64,000 nucleotides of DNA from assembly GCA_032207245.1 (NCBI GenBank), contig CM063500.1, forward strand, positions 59,296,973 through 59,360,972, read 5' to 3'. Source of the stretch: Pardosa pseudoannulata. Taxonomy: Eukaryota; Arthropoda; Arachnida; Araneae; Lycosidae. Shown here one piece after another: positions 22,416 through 32,830 of the stretch (its first letter is position 1; every line of letters starts with the position of its first letter). Under the pieces are notes generated by a model, which saw only the letters and a list, made by a program, of their open reading frames with translations, did not search any database and was not told where the DNA came from. The position numbers and the translations under genes were made by a program.

Positions 22416-23399
22416 TTAACCGTTTGAGTGCTGAAGAGTTTTCTTATATATATGCTAATAGTGCGGAATGAAATGCGTAGTAATTTTTTTTGGAGAACAA
22501 TAGAAATGGTTATAATTAACACTAATTATTATGTAACAAGTAATTTTTACCAACAAAAATATTCTTTATTCTCACTTATTACAAGAATATTTTGCTGCAC
22601 AAATTCCATGAATTCCTTTTTTTACATATAGCGCAAATTAAGTTGGATCGTCTAATTCCATTACCATTTTTTTACTGCACAGATCACATTGTCTCAAGTT
22701 TCGGCCAGGAAATTTTTCTAAAGAAATTTTTTTACTTATTGGTAGTCTTCCTGTGGTATTTTTGCTTGCTAACCATTCCTCCTCTGTAGCATCAGTAATG
22801 ATCAGTATAACACTTGTTGAGAAAGCGAAAACAGTTTCTAATTTCTATACATCAAAAAAAGTTTTTTGCTACAAATATATAAAACTCGCTCATTTTGTCA
22901 ACCTTACCACAATCCACTGCTCTACTGCATTACTACTTACCACTGTATTTTATTTTAATTCTTATATTATTAAAAATTCCAATTGAGTAAAAGGAAATGC
23001 GATTGATATGAATTCAACTGCTCTCAATAGATGCGAAAATTATACTGTTGACGGGTAGGCAATTATCATGAGATAGCATAGTCTTTTTAACAAATTTATT
23101 TTTAAATTTAAATAATAAACAAAATATACAAGCAAATATAAGTCGACCGTTCCACACACTTCGGTACGACATACACACGTATATATAGAGAAAACTTAAC
23201 GAAGCAGCAGTCTCCATTGGTTAATCGAAAGTAGTAATTTGCATGTCGATAATGTTTCTGCCAACCTAAATTAGCTAACATATACTAACCAACAGCAGCG
23301 TCTCCGAATTTTCGGTACAAAACAAGAGAAGCGCTATCTCGCTTCTCCGCATTCTTGGCACATAAGCGCGATAGCGCTTCGCCGCACTCAAACGGTTAA
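22416..23399 (-). mobile_element. piggyBac-family element P4, copy 2 (both ends present)
   Basis: TTAA at 22416-22419 is followed by CCGTTTGAGTGCTG. The right end GCCGCACTCAAACGG is followed by TTAA at 23396-23399, so the terminal inverted repeat CCGTTTGAGTGC is nearly exact. Near the right end, GAGAAGCG/CGCTTCTC (23326-23347) and AAGCGCTATC/GATAGCGCTT (23329-23379) form overlapping inverted repeats. Minus-strand remnants of the transposase C-terminus remain: EEWLASKNTTGRLPISKK upstream of NLRQCDLC. The DDD core is deleted. Confidence 0.85.
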
Positions 23400-23696
23400 T
23401 ATTGAATTTGGTTTGCGCTTGAAACTTGCCTTAGCAACAAAATAAACTAGGTTTTTCTTTTCCCATTTTCTTTATGCCCGTGCCTCACTGCGTTATTTAC
23501 TACCATATATACCTAAAAGTATGTTTTAATCGCCCCTCTACGTTTGTCCCATGATCATAGAACCGCCGTATATAAAACCGTACACAGATCTTTGACCTCA
23601 TGTGCGCATACAGCTGCTATAGACCAAATTAGAGGCGTACCCATGAGGGGAGGTGGTGCAAAGGGACATATGCACCCCCAATATTTTTTCTCGAAA

Positions 23697-23699
<3 letters not shown>

Positions 23700-23780
<81 letters not shown>

Positions 23781-23786
23781 GGGGGG
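23700..23786. repeat. poly-A (73) followed by poly-G (14)
   Basis: Seventy-three consecutive A residues at 23700-23772 run directly into fourteen G at 23773-23786. It sits where the hAT transposase body should begin. Both lengths may be affected by sequencing or assembly error. Other G runs occur at 23881, 26641 and 27030. Confidence 0.8.
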
Positions 23787-23899
23787 AAATTTTGTCTTCC
23801 TTTTTTTTAAGTTTAGAAATACCATAATACTACAATAAGAACATTATCTTGAAATAGTTCGATTTTGTGAAAAAAATCTCGGGGGGGGGGGTTTAACTG

Positions 23900-24135
23900 C
23901 TGTAGAAGCTTTACAACAGTGCAATGTAGAAATTTTCCCGAATATCCATAAAGTTTTAAAAATTTAGTCACTCTGCCAGTTACAACATGCATAACTGAAA
24001 AATCTTTTTCAGCTATGAAATATTTAAAAATATATTAGAGAAACAGTACATCAGAAATGCGTTTAAATAGACTATGCTTGCTGTATATCTATAAAAGTGT
24101 TCCTGTAACTGAAGATGAAGTTTGAAATATTTTAC
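23900..24135 (+). pseudogene. hAT transposase C-terminal dimerisation domain remnant
   Basis: The plus frame reads CNVEIFPNIHKVLKILVTLP, then TTCITEKSFSAMKYLKIY, a stop, and RNSTSEMRLNRLCLLYIYK before PVTEDEV. This is the hAT C-terminal dimerisation region: in the family FPNL---L-ILLTLPVSTA-AERSFSALK is followed by RLN-L-LL. It belongs to the ZMYM/TTF-like hAT group by general resemblance. A stop interrupts it and no upstream RNase H-like catalytic part or BED finger is present, since a poly-A/poly-G stretch takes its place. It is non-functional. Confidence 0.75.
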
Positions 24136-25014
24136 AAATACAAAAGCGGAGATTAAATATTAATTTGAAAAACCTAATATGAATAGATTTTTTTAATTTA
24201 ATTGTAATCGAATATTTTTATCCTTTTTTTTTTAAATTGCAACTGCTTTTTTCAATTTTTTTAATGGGATTGCTGTGGTGTAGTACATTGCTGTTGTTAT
24301 TTCAAATCATTTTAATACCCAAAGTTGCTTTATATTGTCTTTAATTATAGTATATAACCACTGATCTATATTACAATGTTCAAATATAGAGCAAATGACA
24401 AGGAAATATGCAAAAAAATATATAAAAAATTAAAGTAAAAGAAGCACTCCACGTGCTACGCCTAAAAAAATTGTCAATGTCCGAGAGAACGCTGCATTCT
24501 TTTCCTTCCTTCTTTCTACTCAGGCAACCCTATACTTTTTCCATTATCCTGTGCTGATGTGTTAGTTGTTTCATTGTCCTTTTCACAATGCGTCCTTTCC
24601 CGGATCTGCTCAGAAGGACCGGGACTCCAAGGATGGTCCTGAATCGCCTCCTGGAGACCAATCACAATTCTCCAAAACTTGGTGAAGTTTAAGTGCAATT
24701 ATTTTCACTGACAATACCTCACGCTTCCTGGAGTCGCGAAAAAAACTTGTTCATTCAACCCACAACGTGTGAGTGCTGCGAGAAAATCAGTTTCGCAAAC
24801 TTTATGTCAAAGATAGCTGCACTCTCACAGGTGTTTTATCAATTTTCAACGGTACAGGATTCTATCGATTCTGGTAAGTAAAAAATTTTGTTTTCATACT
24901 ATCTATTTTTCTAATTTTTACAACCTGGTAAAAATTATATCAGTTCTTGAATAATTTTACAGCGCAGAAATTAGATTGATATAATGTATTCTTTAGTTTT
25001 TACCTATTATAAAA
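24136..25014. other. 3' part of the hAT element, unrecognised
   Basis: The distal part holds a less AT-rich block (24480-24880) with open frames on both strands and a ctggtaagt donor-like site at 24869-24877. No protein family could be recognised in it. Confidence 0.35.
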
Positions 25015-25320
25015 TTAACACATTGTATGCGGGACACATACTAGTACGTTTTCTGACGATTGATACTTGAGCGCGGTCACGTACTAGTACGGGTTAGTGT
25101 TGCAACATGGTTTGTTTGTGGGTACAAAAATAACGGTATATACAGGAAAACGAAGCCGAATGTTCTTGTCTACTACATAGATTCTAGAAAAAATTTAGAC
25201 GAATAAGAACTAGTTTTTACGTCAGTCGATGTGGAATCACAGAACGGGAAAAAATTAAAACTATATACTACTATTTCTATTTCATTTTTCAGATTTACGA
25301 TACTATTGTAAATTTATCCA

Positions 25321-25378
<58 letters not shown>

Positions 25379-25578
25379 TTACAAAAATCTTATTGTTGTT
25401 ATTTATATATTTCTATTTATATATTTGTTTATATATTTCAACATAAAATAAGAAAAGTTCGTTAAAAATTAAATAATTTTCGATCTACTAAGATTTAACT
25501 GAATAACTGAATTTACGCGTGAAACGCTAGCTCCCGGTACAATTCCGCTGCGAAATGTACCCGCACAATATGTGTCAC
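25015..25578. mobile_element. TTAA-flanked element P2, copy 2
   Basis: The copy begins TTAACACATTGTATGCGGG at 25015 and ends ACCCGCACAATATGTG at 25574; the right TTAA has become TCAC. It shares cgtactagtacgggttagtg and caacatggtttgtttgtggg with copy 1 at 14781-15314. It carries a (TA)n microsatellite at about 25325-25374 that copy 1 lacks. It is nested in the hAT element. Confidence 0.85.
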
Positions 25579-25687
25579 AGAAATTTTTTTCATGCCAATT
25601 ATAGGCGCCTATATGAAAGAATTTAGAGGAAGGGAGGGGTCTGAGATAAAAAGTGTTGTATTTGCATATTTGAGTGTTAAATTTAGT

Positions 25688-26621
25688 TTAACACTAGAAT
25701 TACGGAAGGAGTCATTTTGACACCTAGCGAACTTTTATCTCTGACAGCTCTTCTATTTTTTTTGGAAATATCTTAATCCTTTCTTGATTTTTCCTAAATC
25801 ATTGTGATTTACGAAATAGTAAAGATTTCAAGAAAATCGTATCTTTTAGTCCTAACAAATGATTATACCTAGAAATACGGCAGGCTATATACTGATGTTG
25901 AAGACAAGTATAAACTTCATAATGACTCTTTCACTATTTTATTAGCAGAACTGGAAGTTTTCATAGAGTTGCTGTACGTAAGGGGGCATTAGCCGCCAAG
26001 GGCTTACCAATTCTTAGTTTGTGGTCCAAGACTTGGGGGACCAAAGATTTTTCATGAAACTATGAGTAGAGATAGATTTCTGGAAGTTACGAAATTTCTT
26101 CGTTTTGAAAATAAACTAACAAGGTCTTCACGTTTGCAGTGTGATAAATTTACACTAATATCCGAGGTATGGAATACTTTTATAGACAACTGTAAGCTTT
26201 GCCACAAACCAAATGAAAATATTACGTTTGATGAACAGTTATTTCCTGCAAAAACAAGATGCCGTTTTTTGCAGTATATGCCTAACAAGCTAGATAAATT
26301 AGGAATAAAATTTTGACTAGAAGTAGAAGTTAAGACAAAATACTTATTAAACGGATTTCCCTATTTAGGAAAAGAACAAATGAGACCAAGTGATCAAAGT
26401 TTAGGAGAGAACATAGTAAATCGTTTAATTGATCCTACGTACCTTCAAAGTCTGTATATTTTTAAAAACAGACTGTAGTTGTCATAATTTGCGTTATTTA
26501 AACTTATTTTTCACAAATATATTATATCATATAGAGAAATATGCGGATATCTTATAAAGGGGTGAAAATAACACCCGCAGTAATTCTAGGTATACAAAGA
26601 CCATCGTAATTCTAGTGTTAA
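25688..26621 (+). mobile_element. complete-ended piggyBac element P5 (934 bp with TTAA)
   Basis: TTAA at 25688-25691 is followed by CACTAGAATTACG, and CGTAATTCTAGTG is followed by TTAA at 26618-26621: a perfect 13-bp terminal inverted repeat. A second GTAATTCTAG lies internally near 26579. The interior holds a decayed transposase fragment. It is nested inside the hAT element and is evidently younger than it. Confidence 0.92.
26055..26470 (+). pseudogene. piggyBac transposase fragment (P5)
   Basis: The frame at 26062-26316 reads MSRDRFLEVTKFLRFENK and then EVWNTFIDNCKLCHKPNENI, followed by TFDEQLFPAKTRCRFLQYMP and NKLDKLGIKF. This is the region around the first catalytic aspartate (the D of DEQ) in PGBD4-like piggyBac transposases. 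A stop follows, after which the coding continues as KYLLNGFPYLGKE and then GENIVNRLIDP to about 26440, where the family has its LG---V--L--P segment. The N-terminus, the other two aspartates and the cysteine-rich end are absent. It is therefore an internally deleted, stop-containing remnant. Confidence 0.85.
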
Positions 26622-26814
26622 AGAACTGACTTTACAAAATGGGGGGGGGGGAGCTCAATCCCCTTCTGCACTTTCGATATGGGTGCCCTTGTTGGCAATG
26701 ACAATGCACCCCCAAAATTAATTTATGGGTACACCAGAGGACCAAATACAAAATAAAGTTTGAGAAACGTTAACGAAGAATCGAGAATATTGAGAAACTA
26801 TTGAATATTGAGAA

Positions 26815-27110
26815 ACGTTGGTATTATAGACAGCCCAGTATGTAGGGGGTGCCATATGGCAGAGGAGAGCCAAGAGATTTGAATTCCTTGGGTATCACTT
26901 CATTGAGCCGTGGGAGTTGATTAACTTCTCGGTTAAGTTGCTGTTGAAATTTATATCAGCTATTGGTCTCTGAGATCTAATGGTTATTGTTTCTTAACCT
27001 TGTGCTGGAGCTTCTTGCTCCAGTGAATTGGGGGGGGGGTTCAGTACAATAGGCCTTGGGCCGCAGTGCTGGTGCCCTTGCGGGCCGCCCCAACTTAATT
27101 CTAATTCTAA
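26815..27110 (+). mobile_element. LINE 3' end, 5'-truncated
   Basis: From gacagcccagtatgtagggg onward this matches the LINE at 45858-46370. The coding tail reads RFEFLGYHFIEPWELINF and the 3' UTR ends gcagtgctggtgccctt, ccgccccaacttaattctaa. The zinc-knuckle ILC-C part is deleted relative to that copy. Confidence 0.8.
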
Positions 27111-27231
27111 ACGTTACCGCATCTATATAAAACATAAGTATATTACTGTGAAACAGGACAAGTGATTTGTGATAAAATAGTTTATATAAACAAAGCAGCA
27201 GTTGTATACATCGAAAACTTTTTTCACGGTA

Positions 27232-27675
27232 CATCAAATCCAAAATTTCTTCAATTTAAAAAGTTCATTATAACAAGGACAAACTAGATGTGTTGAAGTT
27301 CATGAATATTTAATAACAAAAAGTTAAACATTATGCTTCTTGTACGAAGTAACAGATGTGTTTTTGCTAAATTAACCATACATGAACACATTTTGAACAG
27401 AATACATGAATATAAATGGTACTTTTTTCAAACCAGTACTTGTATACTTCAAAACTGTTCATTCAACGTCATCAAATCCAAAATTTCTTCAATTTAAAAA
27501 AGTTTATTATAACAAGAACAAACTAGATGTGTTTAAGTTCATGAATATTTAATAACAAAAAGTTAAACATTATGCTTCTTGTACGAAGTAACAGATGTGT
27601 TTTTGCTAAATTACTTCTACATGAATACATTTTGAACAAAATACATGAATATAAATGGTACTTTTTCAAAGCATA
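27232..27675. repeat. tandem duplication, period about 238 bp
   Basis: The block from tcatcaaatccaaaatttc through aaatggtactttttcaaa occurs twice (about 27232-27440 and 27470-27675). The copies are nearly identical; the notable change is attaaccatacatgaa versus attacttctacatgaa. Confidence 0.9.
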
Positions 27676-28900
27676 GAGTTTTCTGTTAAGCAAAAGAAAT
27701 TTTTTGCATAGATTTAGTTATTAACTATCACACCTGTGTATATGTATGTATATAGATATGTATAAAATCACACACCAGAGAGTATAATAGGTCCTTAGTT
27801 GACCGTTTTCAATGTATTTTCTGTCATTTCATGTATATATTTGCGGTCGCTGATATATACATAAAATAACACAAATGTCTCAAATAAGATAATCATTACT
27901 AATAAAGTATTTTTAATTTAAAAATACAATTTTGTGAATTATCTTAAAGAAATGTTATATTTAGTAGCTATCATATTTAATAAAAATTTAAACTTGTCTT
28001 AAAATCTAACAAAATTTCCCTAACAAATATTCACTAAGATATCAAGGTTTTTTTCCATCCACATTCAGGTTCGGTTTATAGATTAAACAGTAATTTGATC
28101 TTGAAACAAAGATGCAATGTCCTTTTTTACGGTGACAGGGGGGAAGAGTTAGCTAATTATAAACGGGGCATGTATTCATATTTAAGTGCATGTACGCAGT
28201 ATTTTAAAGAAAAATTAGTTCTTAACCCATGAATTGCTGTTAAAGCTGAAACCTGATTTCACATCCAAATTATTGTAATTAATCTATTGACCAACCCTTC
28301 AAAAAAGGTGAAAAATTCTTTAAGTTAAAATTCTGCGAAATTTCAATCTTAAATATGTATATTAATTTACATCACAGAAAAGTATAATTTTTTTGTATTA
28401 TAAATATTAAGAGTTATAATTTTTACGAAATAATATAGGAACCGAAAAATGTCTAAAAGCTTAGATTTTGTAATTTTTCCGAAATTTAAAAATTAAATTC
28501 ATAGGTACCATAGAAAAATGACTTATGTTTCCTGAAACATTTAGGTAATTGGATTTATATGTTTACGATCAACCGTTGCAGACGGAAAGATTGGTAGAGG
28601 ATTTTGCGATACAAGCTGTGTGTGTATGAGAAAGTATTTAAAAATGTTACCTTCGTTAATTTTCATGTGTTTGAGCAATAAAAGCATAAGAAACGTTTTT
28701 CACGTTTTCTAATTTTGATTTTAAACGATAGAAGACAAAAAAGTAAGCAGGACAGTAGCTATTTTTCTTTCATTTGGGGGTCTAATGAGTGATTTCTAAA
28801 GGGTTTTATAACGGACTCTTTAACGTCTCTCAAAAACGATACTTTTCCTCCGCCGAGTTTGTGACGTCATCGTTCATGCAGACACCGAACGCCTATATTG
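27676..28900. other. AT-rich stretch, nothing recognised
   Basis: No gene or repeat could be supported in these 1.2 kb. Near 28790-28900 the sequence becomes less AT-rich ahead of the THAP remnant, with a TGACGTCA site. Confidence 0.5.
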
Positions 28901-28972
28901 TTTACATGTTAAAAGGCGACTTTTAAATTTGTTTTTGTGTAAAGTATCGCATATAATAGAAATTTTTCTGTT

Positions 28973-29190
28973 ATGTCTGGCATTAAAAAATCATACTCTA
29001 AATATTGTATTGTGCCACTCTGTAAAAATACAACAACTAATTGCAATGAGAAGTTATTTTTCAGCGTCCCGAAAGACCCACATACACGTAAAATCTGGAC
29101 AACTGCGATGAAAAGGGATGAGAAATTAAACCTCAAATTATCATATAAATCATTTTATGGGTTCGTGAAGACAATTTCTCGGTAAATAAA
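28973..29190 (+). pseudogene. THAP zinc-finger domain remnant
   Basis: The frame from ATG 28973 reads YCIVPLCKNTTTN then EKLFFSVPKDPHTRKIWTTA, which is a THAP domain. The first C-x4-C pair, the FxxVPKDPxxRKxW core and a basic MKRDEK are all present. THAP domains continue with CxDHF, carrying the last zinc ligands. Here a one-base shift is needed, and that frame gives REDNFSVNK, so both ligands are lost (C to R, H to N). The native frame instead runs out at FVKTISR. The domain probably derives from a THAP-bearing DNA transposon (P or Kolobok type) or a THAP gene copy. No terminal repeats were found, so the source is uncertain. Confidence 0.7.
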
Positions 29191-29732
29191 TGCTTGCTTT
29201 TGTTTAAATATTACTAATTTAGAACAATTAAAGTATATAAAAATACATCTATACCTTTAAAAGGATTGTTGATTAACCACTGCTATTTAACTTTTAAAAC
29301 TGCTAATTTTCGAGTACTATCAGAGTTCAAGTACAATAAATATTTTATAAAGCATATAAATATCGAAAAACATATAGATATCTAAAGCATATAGTTATCT
29401 AATAAATAACTCGGGGGAGGGGAAGGTTATGTATTTTCAAGGTATTATAAATATTTTCTTCATAAATGCATACTTTCTTGTGTATCAAATGTAACAGTGA
29501 TATTTTTCGATTAAATTGGTGACTAATTTGAAAAAAGTATATTTTTAAAATACTTAATAATGATATTACTTTAAAAATTAAATTTAATTTGAGAAATTTT
29601 ATACATTTTTTAATTTGACATTAATATTAAAGGCAATAAAATTGTATTGCTATTTAAAAATGTATAAATAATTAAGTAAAGCCGTTTAAAGATTTTAAAT
29701 TTCTTTTCATCATATTTAAAATATCTAAGAAT
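29191..29732. other. AT-rich stretch, nothing recognised
   Basis: About 540 AT-rich bases without a supported feature. Confidence 0.6.
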
Positions 29733-29803
29733 TGGTTTGGTTTTGGAGTACTACGGTCTACTTTTTGCAACACGAAGGCTAATGAGACCGGTCTCATAAT
29801 AAA
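29733..29803 (-). mobile_element. SINE tail fragment
   Basis: On the plus strand it reads ttggtttggttttggagtac and gaaggctaatgagaccggtc. The reverse of this matches the distal body of the tRNA-derived SINE at 57766-57945 (gtctcattagccctc, ctccaaaccaaatt). The tRNA-like head is missing. Confidence 0.6.
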
Positions 29804-30088
29804 TACCTCCTCTAATTTTTATTTTAATATTACATCCGTCTCTATTTATAAAAAACGATGCTACTACAAATGTGTGTGTATATGATATATGTATATTTAT
29901 TTGACTTGTTTGTGTTTACAAACAAAAGAGCTGTGTTTAGCATGGATAAAGTATTAATACATGTTAAGTAAAATTGGAAAAAAATATAAATGATTTTACA
30001 TACCTTTGGGTTTTAATTCCTTGTATTTCTGCTCCCATAAAATCCGGGTTTTTTGCCAAGAAAGAAAACATTGACATGTTGTCAATTT

Positions 30089-30188
30089 NNNNNNNNNNNN
30101 NNNNNNNNNNNNNNNNNNNNNNNNNNNNNNNNNNNNNNNNNNNNNNNNNNNNNNNNNNNNNNNNNNNNNNNNNNNNNNNNNNNNNNNN
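30089..30188. other. assembly gap (100 N)
   Basis: Exactly 100 undetermined bases, probably a scaffold gap of arbitrary size. Missing translin exons could lie here or outside the window. Confidence 0.99.
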
Positions 30189-30393
30189 GCACTCAGCCTT
30201 CAGTCTGAGTATATGCTCTTAATTAGTGATATCATGTGGTTTCTTGAAATACTTTTGTGTGCTATTTTAATTTCAAATAACATATAAAAGTGCTGTATTT
30301 GATAATTTATTTATTCTTGTATTTGGCCAACAGAAAAGCCCCGTATATTTGCTTATATAATGAGAATTTTTAGGTTTTTTATAAAGCTAAAGT

Positions 30394-31186
30394 CATGGTT
30401 TCCATGCACCTGGAAAGTCATGGAAAATCATGGATTTAGACAAAGGATTAATTTTGTCATGGAAAGTCTTGATTTTTCAAGCAAAATGAGTAAAAGTCAT
30501 GGAAAGTCATGGATCCGCTAAACTACCGATTTAAAAAAATGCATTAAATTGTTTAATTCTATTTTTACTTGTCATTTGACTGAAGTTACTGAGTTTGGTA
30601 TTTATGTATTATCCTATTGACCCTATTGCCAAGTAAAACTTGTTTGCCAAGGAAACTCAAAGCAAGAAAGCTTAATGGGTGGGTAAATGTATATTATTCT
30701 GGTTTTTTTCTTAAACTGTAGATTAAAATTTTATTAATATAGTAATAATTATTTTTTAATAAAAATTAGTTAAGATTTTTGCACAAAATAGAAGTTTATC
30801 TCTAGGGATATTGTATATAAACATTATAGGGTTATATTTGGCTATTATTCATGGTCACTTGAATAACACCAAATGTACCCTGAATTCAAATTGGAAACAT
30901 TTTGATTGAAAAATTGCTATATGATTAAACTTAGGTATGTAGATACAACAATTTATTTTTATGTATGTGAGTTTATTAACATTTATAAAGTAAGTTTATA
31001 GTTTTTTTATGATAAAATTCCTGTAATTTATCTAAAAACATATATTTTATTTGTATGTACATCAGAAGTTTTATTCATATATACTTTTAACAAAAGCTTT
31101 TTAAAGTCATGGAAAATGATCTGCTAAATCAGGGAAAGTCATGAAAAGTCATGGATTTGAAAAATTTTATTTTGGCAGATACCCTG
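30394..31186 (+). mobile_element. CATGGA-rich DNA element, copy 1, 6-bp target duplication
   Basis: The element runs from CATGGTTTCCATGCACC to GGCAGATACCCTG and is flanked on both sides by TAAAGT (30388-30393, 31187-31192). The motif agTCATGGAaA recurs near both ends. The opposite-orientation copy at 52917-53677 matches over the full length and has its own 6-bp duplication. No coding sequence is seen. Confidence 0.85.
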
Positions 31187-31192
31187 TAAAGT

Positions 31193-32717
31193 GAAAGGAT
31201 TTGGTTATACATATGGATGTGTGGATCTGATGTACCATAATTTCGCATGTGTAGTCTGCCGGTGCAATTTTATATTTTAAAAATTTGATAAATCATCAGA
31301 TAATCTGCATCACTAGATGATCCACAGAATATACATGCAAAAATATGTATTTTAGTATGACAATGTTAAATCATTTTAAGAATAAAAATCTAAGTACAGT
31401 AGAGTGCCGAAAAGTCTGGATTAGACTCAGTTAATTCCTCTTTAAAAATTTAAAATAATTTCTTCTGCCATAGCCTTGGATTTTAATGGAAGAAACAGAG
31501 CAGCCTACATCTATCTCTCTGTTCAAGAACCCAGCTATGTAAATCATCTTAATGCAGGCCATTGTATTTTTCCACGATGATTGGATTACTTTCTTCTCAT
31601 ATTTTTAATGTTTCCTTTTGATTGCTCCAATTTCTTACTGCTTTCTCATAGCCCTTCTATATTACTTTCAGCTTGAAATCAGCAGTAAAACTGCAACGAT
31701 GTTTTAAATACATTATGAATGACCAATATTACCGCAATTCAAAACTTTGAAAACAAAACACTCTAATACGAATGAATCTCGTGATGAAATGACCTTCAAC
31801 TCTCAACCTTCGATCTTGACCCCATCCACTCGGTTATGTCAATCAGAGCTGCAAATAGTGACTATCGATATTTTCCCGTACTCTAGGACACAATTTAAGA
31901 TTGTGCTACTTGCTACTACTGATTCTTTATGCTTCATGGGTTGTATTTTTTTTTTTTCATGGTTTTGTGGAGAAATATCCTCGCTTTTATTCAATAACTG
32001 GCTATTATGATTTAGAAATGATGGAGGATTGCCTTGCATAAATTTCCATGGTGAAATTAATCCTAATAGTGATGGATGCAAGAAGATTTAAACTTCACAA
32101 ACATTTATTAACACAACACATGCCATTTTCTTTCCCAACTCATATCTCTGGAATATTTTTCTTACCTCTCATACAGCTTGCTCATGTGCAAAAAAAATCT
32201 GTGCGTACATGCTGAGTGAAAGATATTGGCGTTGCCACAGTTTATTACCAATATGATGTTTTTTTGTCGTAACGTGAGTCGTGCTTTTGTTTACATTTGA
32301 TCACTGGCCATTCACGTGATGTGCGTTTTCCCCCTTCTTCTCATTTTGATCATTTTTGCAATGTACAACAAGCAGATAGTCCATGGCTGAAGAAATTTGT
32401 TTTTTAAACACAGGTAGTTCGTGGACTATATGTCCGAAATTACGGTAGTACAGGTCCTTTTTTCTGATGTGTTTTGCTGTAGGTGACAGTGACCAAAAAG
32501 TTATCAAATAAAACAAGATATTTAAAAAAAAGGGAAAACAAAACTAATCTTGTAAAAAAGCATACTTCTCTGTAAGCCAGAAGTAAGTGATAACTTGCTG
32601 AAAAAAGCACTTAGTTTTTTATAGTTTACATCACTTAAATTTATGAAAAATTGTTAGCTTCAGACAGGATTACTAGGGTTGAACTATCATCGTTGTTATT
32701 AAATAAGTAAAAGCATT
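31193..32717. other. no feature recognised
   Basis: These 1.5 kb hold short open frames on both strands (31747-32010, 32301-32516) with no recognisable motif. Low-complexity T runs are present. Confidence 0.5.
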
Positions 32718-32830
32718 GGCCACATGGTTAAGCACCCTGATTCTGAAACTGCTTGCTGTTACTGCTGTGCCAATTTCCCTTGAAGCAGTTGGTTTGGTAG
32801 GATTTTCATTATTTAGTGGTTTTAAATGGG
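32718..32830 (+). mobile_element. SINE head-like fragment
   Basis: The string cattggccacatggttaagc followed by accctgattctgaaactgct resembles the A-box region of the tRNA-derived SINE family seen at 21092 and 57766. A B box cannot be found, so the assignment is tentative. Confidence 0.4.

Larger units (their letters stand above)
23622..26747 (+). mobile_element. hAT element with 8-bp target duplication and nested insertions
   Basis: The 8-bp direct repeat GACCAAAT stands at 23622-23629 and 26740-26747. Between them the ends are TAGAGGCGTACCCATGA (23630) and TTATGGGTACACCAGAG (26739), an imperfect inverted repeat sharing GTACCCAT. An 8-bp target duplication and such ends define hAT insertions. 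Inside are a hAT transposase C-terminus (23900-24135), a long A/G homopolymer and two later piggyBac insertions (25015-25578, 25688-26621). Removing the nested elements leaves about 1.6 kb, so most of the transposase is missing. Confidence 0.85.

Noticed and set aside
23544..23838. Open frames with long lysine or phenylalanine runs
   Set aside because: They are translations of the poly-A/poly-T homopolymer and not genes.
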